NCBI GenBank assembly: GCA_018873245.2
Contig: JAEMBT020000009.1
Coordinates: 16,425,794 to 16,489,793 of the forward strand
Length of the DNA stretch: 64,000 nucleotides
Source: Archegozetes longisetosus
Lineage: Eukaryota; Arthropoda; Arachnida; Sarcoptiformes; Trhypochthoniidae
Direction: 5' to 3'
The notes beneath the pieces were generated by a model. It saw nothing but the letters and a program-made list of their open reading frames with translations. It was not told the DNA's origin and made no database searches. How positions within the stretch are numbered: position 1 is the first letter of the stretch; every line of letters starts with the position of its first letter. A program made the translations under genes and the position numbers. Below, one piece after another: positions 51,976 to 62,864 of this stretch.

Positions 51976-53965
51976 TCAATTAAACACTCTAGTACTGATA
52001 GAAATTTGAGGTTTAATTCCAGTTAGAGCTCCAAACCAATGACCCAGAATGTTTAATGGAGACATTCTATTTGCGAGGTGTGGTGTAGATAATGAGTTTC
52101 TATTCATTAACCAAGTCACTACTGGCTTGAATGTGTCGGGTACCTGTTCAGTAGTAGAAGATTAAGTTAGAAGAGTGTCGGAAACGACAAATTAGAAAAT
52201 TGTAAACAATAGATTAGAAGAGTATTAAAACGATAGATAAGAAGAGTATCTAAACAATTGATCAGAAGAACATCAAAAAACAAACCTTAAAAGGAATAAG
52301 AGCATTATTAATAAACTTAGCAACATAAAAATCAATATCTTCAACAACATGATCAGCTAGCATCCAAAAAAGAAGTGGTCCTAACTCATTAGCAACATTA
52401 GCACTACTAGCTTCACTAAAAGGTTGACCGTGTCCATCACTTTTACGCAGCTTGACTTTCACTCGCGAGAAGTCTACTAATGGTGGATCAGCTGTCGTGA
52501 TCTTGAAGGTTGAGTTATCTAGAGCTAGATTGACTTGAGTTCTAAGTAAGACATCGGTGTATTCAAGTTCGCCAAAGCCTTCTCCGGTCACATCGAACAC
52601 TTGATATATAGACCCATTAGCAGTGTAATGACACTTAGCTGTCAGTTTCGGCAACATAATTGCAACTCGAAATTTCAGAGCATTCAGTTTAGGTTTTAGT
52701 TCGCGTAGTTGGAAATCTGATATGCCGTGGATCTCTATGTCGCTTAGTCCTACGTTGAATGGATCACCACCTATTGTTGGGTCCAAATTGATTCGATCGA
52801 GTCTTAGTGGATCGAGTGGTGGAATACCCATTGATGGAATACCTAAATGTTGAGTTTTTGTGATAGTTAATAAAGGGGTAGAAATAGGTTAGGTTGGGTT
52901 AGCTTAGGTTAGGTTGGGTTAGGTTAGCTTAGCTTAGCTTAACCTGATTCACAACTAACCAGTTCGCATCTTGGACTTGAATCGCTCAGTTATAGCTTCA
53001 GTTATAAGTTGTGTGAATGATTCTTCTAGTTGTTGAGTTGTATCTGATTCCAGTATTGTGTCACGCAGTGGTCTTAATGTGTTTTTATTTGAATACGAAA
53101 ATACAGTTCCTTTTGGATAATTTTTAGATTATGTTTAGTACTGAATCATCTCCGTAAACGTTTTTGGTAATTTAATAAATTTTCATAATTGTTTCATAAA
53201 TTTTCATAAATGTTTCATAAAACTGTCATCAAATTTAAAACTAATCTGTTAAACATTCCTAAGATAATAATTAAAAATGTATTATTAATAACCAATATAG
53301 TTGTTAACATAATAGTTAGACTACCTAACAAAGAAGCAAACAACAAAAATGTGCATAAGAAGTGAACATATATATAATAAACAATAATAACGAGAAATTA
53401 GCTGCTATATCCTAGAGTGTTTTATGCTCTAAAGAGCAGTTAGTTATTATTAGTTATAAAGATGATTGAATTCTATTTTTAGTAGTTGATATATTATCAT
53501 TTTTTGCATCTTATATTCTATTTATGTGCTTTGAGTGTTCATTTACTTCCGCGTTAGTCTATCAATATTGATTTTTACTATTTCTCCTAGAACGCTTCAT
53601 GTGTTTATGAGATTCTAGCTAAACCTCAATCCACATCATATAAAGTTAGAATTTGAAAGATGTATTTTTTAAAAATTCAGGCGTAGACTTAATTAAAAAT
53701 ATATATATAAATAATAAATAAATTGATGTGAAAAGTGTACAAAAAAGTAAAGAAGAGTATAAAAAGACATAATACCTTTATAAGAAATATCTTGAATTCC
53801 TATAAAATACAAAATATCGAAAGTGAGTATAACTCTAAATGATAATATAATATAAATGAATTACTTACTACGAGGTAGTTTCATAGACACCATAGGAGAT
53901 TGAGTTGATAGTGATGTATCTATCATGATTATTAAAATCACTACTATATTAGTGATCAAACACAT
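51976..53965 (-). CDS. JHBP/takeout-like secreted lipid-binding protein
   Basis: Members of the JHBP/takeout family are secreted arthropod carriers of hydrophobic ligands. Exons: 53965-53865, 53072-52960, 52842-52286, 52143-51976; 939 nt, 312 residues. MCLITNIVVILIIMIDTSLS is a signal peptide. Exon 2 is an amphipathic helix region (TQQLEESFTQLITEAITERF). Exon 2 joins exon 3 to give TGIPSMGIPPLDPLRLDRI, the family-typical GIPPLDPL block. Beta-rich lipid-binding sequence follows (GLSDIEIHGISDFQL, LPKLTAKCHYTANGSIYQVF, GEGFGELEYTDV). The N-terminal disulphide pair of classical insect JHBP is not obvious. The end of exon 1 is the least certain point: donor GTAATT at 53864 keeps frame, while the stronger GTAAGT 4 bp earlier in the exon (donor G at 53868) would not. 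Ligand unknown. Confidence 0.85.
52880..52945. repeat. TTAGG-like array in JHBP intron 2
   Basis: GGTTAGGTTGGGTTAGCTTAGG-like words sit in the 117-bp intron between exons 2 and 3 and fill most of it. On the transcribed strand they read CCTAACC. Confidence 0.85.
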
Positions 53966-53994
53966 GTTTTAAAGCTTATGATAGTCACTATTAG

Positions 53995-54072
53995 AAGATG
54001 TCTTCAGAACTAGAAGATGTCTATAAAACTAGAAGATGTCTTCAGAACTAGAAGATGTCTATAAAACTAGAT
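53995..54072. repeat. 19-bp tandem repeat upstream of the JHBP-like gene
   Basis: Four units of AACTAGAAGATGTCTTCAG or AACTAGAAGATGTCTATAA alternate regularly. The array starts 30 bp before the start codon, so it lies in the 5' UTR or core promoter. Confidence 0.85.
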
Positions 54073-54282
54073 GATCACTTCAAAAACTAGCTAATGCTTG
54101 AGAGCTAGATGTCTTCAACCACAACTAAGATATACTTATCTGAAGTGAAGACGAGGCAAATCCTTTAAGCAGCAATGAGACCAGATTCAAGTTGAAGGCA
54201 GTCCTAAATTCAAGTTCAGTGGATCGCCAAATATTTTAAGGGTATGTTTATTGAGGTTGTGGGTAAGCGAAGCGTTAAGTGT

Positions 54283-54298
54283 CTCACACACACACACA

Positions 54299-54333
<35 letters not shown>
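54283..54333. repeat. (CA)n microsatellite
   Basis: About 50 bp of CA with one CT interruption. Confidence 0.95.
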
Positions 54334-55649
54334 CTCATACTTCTTATCCTAACATCCAATTACTTCCAAAATGAAGAACTATATGAATAAATTGTCAAAA
54401 AGAGCATATGTAATCAATTGAGTTGTTGAATTCTTCTATTGATGACCTTGTTTGATAGTATAATATTTCTAGCTTAATTTATTAATTTATTTTCTATCCT
54501 AATAGTACCTGCTTTTTATATTACTGATTTTGTTTGTTTTTTTGCTGTTTTTTATTTCTCTATATAGGAATCGATGTCATTTCAATGTCAAGAATTTAGC
54601 AATAAATATGAATTAAATATTAAGAATTCAAGAATATGAGTTAAATATCAAGAATTTAAGAATAGACATGAAGAATCTAGAAATAAATACAAAGTTAGTG
54701 AGGCAGTAGAATAGCTAAAAGGATAAGTCGGAAAAGATCTATTGTCCTATTAACTGAGCCAAGTAGTCAAACAGGAAGTATTGCTATGTGTATACCTAGC
54801 AATAAACTTAACTATAACACCTTTCAATCCAGTTCTCATACCTATTATGTTCTCTTTTCTTATTGCTTATAAATTACCTTTTTTTGGCTTTTTATCTCTA
54901 TTTCAGACTGTTGTTTATGATTTTTCAGTCGTCTTTCAGAAGTTTTAAAAAGTCTTAAAAAAGTTTTTAAAGTTTTTAAAGTTTTCAAGTCTTAAAAAAA
55001 ATTTCAAAATTAACCCAAAGTTAACCTACAAATGAAACGAGCATTAATTTAAAGAAAACAGCAATAAAAAATAGACAAATAAGAGACAAATTGATCAAAA
55101 TGAAATGTTGGCTCAAATTTATTTAAATCAATTAAATAATTAGACGTACACGTTCTCGTCAATGTATTTGTTTATAAGGGCTAAAAATTGCCGATTAGTC
55201 AGTTACAAACTGTTAGTCCAGATGTGAATAGAGAGGACGGCGTTTCATCAGACCAACTCTTCACATAGTTCTGGCTTTTCTGGTTCTGGTATTTGCCGGT
55301 TTTTCTGGTATTTCCGGTATTTGCCGGTTTCTGGGTATTTCTGGTTTGTCTGGGGGGACTTCAACACTTAGTCACTATAATTGATCACAATTGATGTCGA
55401 GTTGAATGGAAAGATAATGATGAAGGTGGTAGATGGTAAGATGATAGTGATAAAATAGTTTCTCATAACATGACAATCATTTGATTATATACTTCTTAAA
55501 TCACTATTTGCCACATTGATTTTGGTCTTTTCTTTTCCACATAAAGACATTAATCGTAAAAATTAAAATCTATTTTGTACACAAATTTAGTTAATTCAAC
55601 TAATTAATGGTTAATAACAGTTGAACGGAATGTAAAGACCAGATACACT

Positions 55650-55745
55650 TGAATTAGATTAGAGGTGTATAACTCGATTACAGGTCTAATACGTGTATAA
55701 CTCAATTACAGGTCTAATACGTGTATAACTAGATTACAGGTCTAA
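55650..55745. repeat. 28-bp minisatellite (ATTACAGGTCTAATACGTGT)
   Basis: Three units of ATTACAGGTCTAATACGTGT followed by ATAACTCA or ATAACTAG. Confidence 0.9.
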
Positions 55746-57659
55746 TACTAATGAAATTTGTGCACACTTACACGTATTTATGTTTTCTAGTATGTACACA
55801 TCAATTCATTTTTCTCTCTTTTTCTTTGTTAATACATTTCTGAGTTTGATTTTTTTGGTATGAAATTATGGTGTAGAATAGCTGGTAGTACAGAATAGTA
55901 CGGAATAGTATAGAATATACAGAATATATAGAATTAGGAGAGGAGTTAAAGTGAAGTAGAAAAGAATGTATTAACTAAAATAAAATGAAGAGATGTGTAC
56001 ACAACAAAAAAAAGAAATAAACAAACAAAAAAAAAGAAAAAGTTGACTATATTAAACTAAAATAGATAATCAAATAGATGTTATTATGTTGCAATTAGTA
56101 TGACACACCAATGCTAGCTGTAGGTCTAACCACATTTAAGTTTACCAAAAATAAAGCGTTCATTTCCAATCGATTATTAATTATTATTAGATATTAGTTA
56201 TTATTATTATTATTATTACTCATTCATCCAATTAATATGTTGTATTTATTATTAATAATCATAACTAACTAACTAACTAACTAAAAAGTATGACTACAAT
56301 TATGATTATTATTAAGGAGAGAAAAGATGGACAAAAATCAATCCAATAATCATTAATAATAACCATAACAAAATACAATTACGATTACTAATAACAAATC
56401 TAACTAATAGATAGATATAATAAATAGAAATTAGTTAGAAAAAGGCTCCACTGGTAATAAAGAGCTGATAAGAAATAGCGGCCAGTCTCAAGTGTCAGGC
56501 ACAACGTGGCTTCTTCTATAACACCTGAAACACCTTTTTCTTCTGTTTTCACTCTTAATTCTCTTAATTCTTTTATCTCTATTCATTATCTCTTTTAGCT
56601 TATGTTTCATTTCAATCAATTTTCAGTTAAGGAATGATTGAATTTGGTGGGAATTTAGTAAAGGTTTTGAGGAGTTTGGGGGATTCTGAGAGGTTTTTAG
56701 AGAAATTTTAGATTAAAACTAGAAATTATGAATTAGATTATCAAAAAAGGCAAGTAGTCTCGCTTAAGGGCTTAAATTTTGCTTAATTTTCTTATAATTT
56801 CAATGAGAAGGCACTAGAAATAGCACGAGAGATAACTTCTTATAAGATAGATTACAGTCAGATATAGTTATTCTTATTCTTATTCTAACTCCAGAATACA
56901 AATGAGGGAATAGTTGCGATATTTAGATAATGGTATAAGATATTGGATAAGCGAAACACTTGCAAATGTTGATAACTATAACGTATTACTGACGGCCACC
57001 AATGTTTACAATCATATATATCATTAATTATTATTATTATAATCTCGTTGAATGTCCTGAGCATTACTTATCAGTAAAACTATTCAGTGTACGATTAGTT
57101 AGATTATAATTAGATTTATATTATAATAGCTGAAAATGAGTTATTCAAAAATAACATTAATTAGGAAGACCGAATTCGCCTACAGCTAACTTGATGTAAT
57201 TATACAAGTTCATTTAATCCTTATTGGTTCTATTGGTTAAGTTTTGCCCTTTTTTCGTTTAGTTTCCACTCTTCTTTCTCTTTATATTTATTTCTTTTTT
57301 TCTTTTCTTTTATTTTCTTTTTTATTTCTTATTTAAGTCCCTTAAGTCTCTTATATTTATGTCAAAACTTTTCTATTCCTCTGCAAATCTACTGATAAAT
57401 CATTGATAAACTTGTTTTCGAATGGAAGAGATATTTGCAAATGGCGATGAGACAAATGTTCAACAATTATATGAGTTATGAATTCAAAGTGCAGAAACAG
57501 TTATTCTTCATTTATATTTTAATTCTATTAATCATTTGGCAGAGTCTTTGCACTGAACGCGCGTCACTTCTTTTTAATGTTTTCCACTTTTTGTTTGAAG
57601 ATTATCTTAAAGATTATCGTCAGAATGTTTAGAATGTCTTCTGAATATTTTTTAGAATA

Positions 57660-57850
57660 TCTTCGGAAAATCTTCAGAATGTCATTGAATATCTTCAGAA
57701 TATCATTAAATATCTTCAGAATATCATTAAATATCTTCAGAATATCATTAAATATCTTCAGAATATCATTAAATATCTTCAGAATATCATTAAATATCTT
57801 CACAATTTCTTTGAATATCTTCAGAATATTTATGAATATCCTCAGAAAAT
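57660..57850. repeat. 21-bp minisatellite (ATCTTCAGAATATCATTAAAT)
   Basis: About nine units, the central five nearly identical. The flanks decay into ATCTTCAGAAAATC. Seven-residue repeats in both strands' open frames come from the 21-bp period. Confidence 0.9.
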
Positions 57851-58577
57851 CTTCAAAACATCTTCAAAATAGGCATAAAAGTTGGTAAAGTGGCAGACAA
57901 GACACTAAACAATAAAAAGTGAGCTACAGTCGAATGAAGAGAGAGAGATGAGTGGTTGGAAACAGATGTGTATCACTCAATCAATTCAAATAGAAATAAT
58001 CAATAGTTGGCATGAGAAGCAAACAATTATATGTATAATATTTATAGATCTTAATTAGTTGGATCATTAGTTCGATCAGTTCGACCAATTCGATCAATTG
58101 TGATGGTAATGACAAATGAAAATGAGTTCAAATGGATAATTGTGTTGGTATTCACTACTAACTAATCGAAATAGAAATCATTTCTACACTAAATATGAAT
58201 TAAAAACATTGAAAAACACTTAAAAACATTTAGTATTTAGATTTGAAAAGAGAGTGAATCACAAGAAAGAACATCTAAAATGATTTAATCTAATACTATG
58301 TTTGATAGACAAGACATAAGACAAGAGACATAAAGACAATAAGACTCGCGATTGGCTGATCACAATAATATGAGATCTGGTATATTCATCAGTTCGATTA
58401 CATCAACTAATTATACAATTATCTCACTATTAGTGTTGATAATTATTCACATCTAGTATTATATTGTTCACGACATGTGTGTCCAGTTTGTAAATCATGT
58501 CAAATGTGATCTACACCAAACGTTTGATCAGCCAATTATAACTAAACAATTTCACACTTAACTTCAAATTACAATAT

Positions 58578-58982
58578 TTACAGCTTTGTTGAGATGTCAG
58601 CACACTTTCCCGTCATCTTTTCATCTGACTTAGTCAACATGTCGTCAGACTTTCCGATGAGGTCGTTAGAGTTGGTGAGGATGTCAACAGACTTAACGAT
58701 GAGAATGTGGTCAGAGTTGGTGAGGATGTGGTTGGAGTTGAGGATGTGATCAGACTTGAGGGTATGATCAGAGTTGTTGAGGATGTGATCAGACTTGTTG
58801 AGGGTATGATCAAACTTGTTGAGGATGTGATCAGACTTGTTGAAGGTATGATCAAACTTGTTGAGGATGTAATCAGACTTAATGACGAAGAAGTAATAGA
58901 GAAATGAGATGTAGATGAAAAGTTGAATGAAAATAGAAGTTAATATAAACACAAATTTTCGATGAGGGCAACAACTGTTCAA
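58578..58982 (-). CDS. hypothetical repeat protein with N-terminal membrane segment
   Basis: A single 134-codon minus-strand frame starts MNSCCPHRKFVFIL and runs into a strongly hydrophobic segment of about 25 residues (FIQLFIYISFLYYFFVI). About ten heptads of the type SDHILNK/FDHTLNK follow, then a more degenerate KSxD(I/M)LTKS tail. The heptads come from a 21-bp minisatellite, so the tail could be open by chance. The hydrophobic head, which lies outside the array, is what makes a gene conceivable. No promoter or homology is recognised. Confidence 0.2.
   Translation of the reverse strand: MNSCCPHRKFVFILTSIFIQLFIYISFLYYFFVIKSDYILNKFDHTFNKSDHILNKFDHTLNKSDHILNNSDHTLKSDHILNSNHILTNSDHILIVKSVDILTNSNDLIGKSDDMLTKSDEKMTGKCADISTKL
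58640..58885. repeat. 21-bp minisatellite (GTTGAGGATGTGATCAGACTT)
   Basis: About ten imperfect units; alternate units carry GGTATGATC instead of GATGTGATC, giving a 42-bp higher-order pattern. The left units are more diverged. Confidence 0.85.
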
Positions 58983-59214
58983 TTGATATCGAATTTATTA
59001 AATTGGTTTGAATTGAACAATCAGATGAATTATTGGGTTATCTCTTATTTGAAATACTAATCAACAGATGAGTAATTCATTTGTAATATAATTAATAAAA
59101 TAATAATTCTCTTCCATATTCTTCATTTCAATTATCAACTTCTTATTTAGTAATTAAAAATAAATCAAATTCTCTTTCATTAAACTATTTGCAACAAATT
59201 AGAACCAAAACTAT

Positions 59215-59292
59215 TATTCGGTTGATGTGAGGGATAAGACTATTATTCAGTTGATGTGAGGGATAAGACTATTATTCTGTTGATGTGAGAGA
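59215..59292. repeat. 29-bp tandem repeat, 2.7 copies
   Basis: CTATTATTCGGTTGATGTGA followed by GGGATAAGA, with C/G and C/T variants. Confidence 0.9.
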
Positions 59293-59363
59293 TGAGCCAA
59301 ACTTAAATCAATTTATGGCTTCTTTTTGATAGCAATCACGTAGATTTTGGAAACATAAATAAA

Positions 59364-59369
59364 TTTATT
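59364..59369 (-). terminator. polyadenylation signal, probable shep
   Basis: AATAAA on the minus strand about 270 bp after the shep stop codon. Tentative because of the AT-rich context. Confidence 0.35.
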
Positions 59370-59635
59370 ATTAATCTAAAAACACGTCTTTCGTTCTGAG
59401 CCGAAGATGGGCTGAAGATACGCCGAAAATTAGCCGAAGACGGCCTATGATCGGCCAAAGACGAGCAAATGTGATAAATCGAGTTCAACAAAAACAGTTT
59501 TGATATAATCTTCATAATTAAAAATAGCCTAAAACTGAAGAATAGGAGTGAAAAAATGATGAAATAAATGGTTGATGTTAGAAATAGTTATAATTAAAGG
59601 TATGATCAAATAATTAATGCATACCATCATAATCT

Positions 59636-62600
59636 TCATTTCGATTGATTGTACATTTGGAACGAGTGCTGCTGATCCTCACCTGAAGCGCTGCCACTAC
59701 TAACTGAATGAGTAGGATTTGAAGGGTCCTAAATGAGAAATATATTAAATTAGATTAATATAGTATTAGATTAGAGTAGTATCAGATTAGCATAACATTA
59801 GATTAGTATCAGATTAGCATAACATTAGATTAGTATTAGATTAACATAACATTAAAGTAGTATTAGATTAACATAACATTAGATCAGTTTTACATAACAT
59901 GTCAGAGTCTTATACTAAAATATATTAAATTCCAAACAAATAAAAGATAAAGTGAATAAGAATGAGAAGATAACAGAAGGTAATGATTGATGATAAACAT
60001 ACTTCTCCTCCAAGCGGAACTGTTTGTATCAATTGTGGTGTATATAAAGTTTGTGTTCCATAGGCATGAGGAGCACCAGTAACGTACTAAAATAGATTTA
60101 ATAAAATATTAACATAAATATCATCTATTTGTAAATAAAATATAATGAATGAGAACAATACAGTCTGATCTGGTAATGGGTAGTAACTTATAACAGGATA
60201 AGACTGTACAAACAACAAAAAGACTAAAATAAGAACAGACCGAAGCGCCGGAAACACCCGACAACTGCATCTGAGAAATTTGTGCCGTGAGCTGTGGCAT
60301 CAAAGTGCTGAAGTGTAGCGTATTTGGATCGAGACCAGACGGAATCATTTGCGCCATTGCGTGCGGCTGTACTATGTATTGAGCGGTCGCCTGCGGGTGC
60401 ATCCATGGGTTGGTCTGCAGCGCCGTCGGATATGCAGCCGACACAGGAGTCGAGTAAGTTCTTTGGTAAGAGCTCATCGCTGACGGCATCAACTGAGTGG
60501 TGACTCCGTTCTGCGAAAGACTGGTTGAGTCGTAGGCAATTGGCAGCGGCTAAGAGATAATGGAATAGAGAATTAGACTAAGAAGTTGATGAATGCAAGT
60601 TGACTCACGTCTCCGTCTCTCCATCTGGAGTCTTGTCCTTTGAATTGGTTCTTCTTCTTATTGCCACCGTCAGCAAACTTGACGAGTAGGGCCTCTTTAC
60701 AACTGGGCAACAATTTGCCATTAAATATATTGATGATAGCCTCACATTTCTCTTTACTCTCCATTCTAAATAATAGAGCAATAAAAGGATGGTAAGAAGA
60801 GTAATCTAACAGATATTGAGGTTGGTGGTGGTCATAAAAGCGTTAGGTGTCATGCACTATGAGACTCAGTAGGGTATAGCTGTTAGATTGATAAGTTTTG
60901 TACACTATATCTGATGAGCAGGAGATAGTGTTAGATTAGATGATAGTGGAGATAGTGAAGTATGATAATATAAGGGATTAGGAAGAATGAAAGAGGAAAA
61001 AAAGAAAAACAAATACCTGGCAAAACCAACACCTCTAGGTTGCATATTGGCATCTCGTAAAATCCTAGTAGAAATAACAGTGCCATAAGGTGCAAGCATA
61101 GATTCGAGCTCAGTCTCTGTCATGTATGGCGGAAGATTTGCGATATAAAGATTGGTTGGGTCTTGTTCTTGTTGCTGTTAAACGATTGTAGAGAATAATA
61201 GAGGTAATTAGAGTGGAAGAACAAAAGAAGTTAATATTTTGTTTTTATATAAAACATATATTTTAGTAATTAATGTAATATTTAGAGTCTAAATATAAAT
61301 ACTATTTATAAATGCATGCATGGGTACAAAATAATAATAACCATTAAATTAATGGTTAACACAATAAGTAAATTAATGGTTAACACAATCAGTAAATTAA
61401 TGGTTAACACAATCAGTAAATTTATGGTTAAGATAATAAGTTAAATGAGTAAAATAATTGTTAAGATAATAACTAAAATAATGGGTATTTAAAAGCTATC
61501 ACCATAGAAAACAATAATAAATAAATGGTGTGAATAGATTAATAAAAGGAAGATTAAGATTAAGATTAAGATAAAAGGTAAAGCAGAAACTAAGTTGTTG
61601 GTTTAGGTATTAAAGCCTCACCAATTTGTTTGTGGCGGGGGAAGCAATTTTGTTCCGATTGGTGTCTGTGCACTGTAACAAAGTTGGGAGAAGAGATTTC
61701 AAGAGAAAATAGATAGAATAAGTCAACACTCTTTTCTTTTTTGCTAGTCTTCAATGTCTTATATTTTATTGTTTTTATTTTTATGTATTATTACTTTTAG
61801 ATTATTTTAGACTATTTTAACTATTATTACATTCAATCAACTGTAAGACAACATTAAGCCAACTGTAAGACAACATTAAGCCAACTGTAAGACAACATTA
61901 AACCAACTGTAAGACAACTTTAGACCACATTCAATCAACTACAAGACAACTTGAAACCAACAACAAAACAAACATAGATGACAACCAGTTGAACATAAGA
62001 AAATCAAAAAATCGTAATACTTAGAAAATACGATCAAATAGTTTTCAAATATATCAATACTAATAAACTGAATAATAAGTAAATCTAAAGTATAAATCAA
62101 ACGAATAGAGACTTTAGAATTAATATTGATTTTTCAAAATCAAATCTAATATTAAATATTATATTAAATTATGTGATAAGTTAGAGATAGTGTCAAACCT
62201 TAGCCATCTGTGCCTGAACTCCTTGAGACTGTAGATTCTTGACAGCATTTTCAGCAGCCATCGGAGATTCAAAATCAACAAAACCATAGCCTAAAAGAAG
62301 ACAAGACATAATATAATTAAATCAATTGAAAGATGAACGTCAGAACGATGATAAGCTATATAGTTAGGTATATAGTTAGCTATGTTTTTCATGCAGTATT
62401 CAATGTAATGAAAAGTAGCGTTGATTGAAATAGCAAATATAAAACGGATTCAAGGCCAACCTTTGCACTTATTGGTATTCTTGTCTAGAATGGCTTTCGT
62501 TGAAATTATAGTTCCATAACTAGTGAACAATAGAAAAAAGGGATAAGAATAAGAATAAAACAAAAAAATAAAACAAAACTAAAATACATAAGACACAAAC

Positions 62601-62864
62601 TTACGGCGAGCAAAGAGCATATAAATCTTTATCAGTAGTAGTGGGAGTAAGACCACGAATATACAAATTAGTTTTGCTTAATTGTTCAGCTAAAGTAGAA
62701 TTTCCATTAGCGGTAGCAGGAGCAGCAGTAGAGGAAACGGTGCCAGAATTAGAGCCGGAACTGGATGCAGAGGTAGAACCATTGGAGGCTGTTTGTGACG
62801 AACCACCTGTACTCGCGGTCGATACTGGTGGAGACGAAGCTGGCATTCGAGAACTTTGATAGCC
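59636..62864 (-). CDS. shep: shep/RBMS-type RNA-binding protein with two RRMs (5' end beyond the window or unrecognised)
   Basis: shep/RBMS proteins bind single-stranded A/U-rich RNA or DNA and act in neuronal gene regulation. Exons: 62864-62605, 62519-62461, 62290-62199, 61672-61622 (inferred small exon), 61174-61017, 60765-60609, 60549-60241, 60086-60003, 59728-59636; 1263 nt, 420 residues, all phases close. A Ser/Thr-rich leader (from [13 protein letters not shown]) precedes RRM1: RNP2 NLYIRGL, RNP1 KGYGFVDF, ending [11 protein letters not shown]2 has [35 protein letters not shown] and [16 protein letters not shown], as in the family. The C-terminal part is Gln/Thr/Tyr-rich and ends MYNQSK. 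The leader exon opens with an acceptor in phase 0, so at least one coding exon lies further right; an ATG at 62846 is in frame. Confidence 0.93.
59750..59890. repeat. AGATTAGTATTAGATTAACATAACATT repeat in shep last intron
   Basis: About five irregular units, starting 22 bp inside the intron before the last shep exon. Confidence 0.8.
61335..61440. repeat. 24-bp repeat (AAATTAATGGTTAACACAAT)
   Basis: Four units with a GTTAAC hexamer palindrome in each, inside the shep intron between the small exon and RRM2. Confidence 0.85.
61836..61930. repeat. 22-bp tandem repeat (AACTGTAAGACAACATTAAG)
   Basis: Four units at exact 22-bp steps, inside the shep intron upstream of the small exon. Confidence 0.9.

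Larger units (their letters stand above)
54073..58577. other. 4.5-kb stretch without a recognised gene
   Basis: Contains (CA)n at 54283-54333, TTTCTGGTATTTCCGG repeats (55260-55350), a 28-bp minisatellite (55650-55745) and (ATT) runs (56200-56220). A 21-bp minisatellite lies at 57660-57850. A base-richer island at 56455-56535 has an open minus-strand frame but no recognised homology. Confidence 0.5.

Noticed and set aside
57564..57888. Long frames on both strands with seven-residue repeats
   Set aside because: They are translations of the 21-bp minisatellite.
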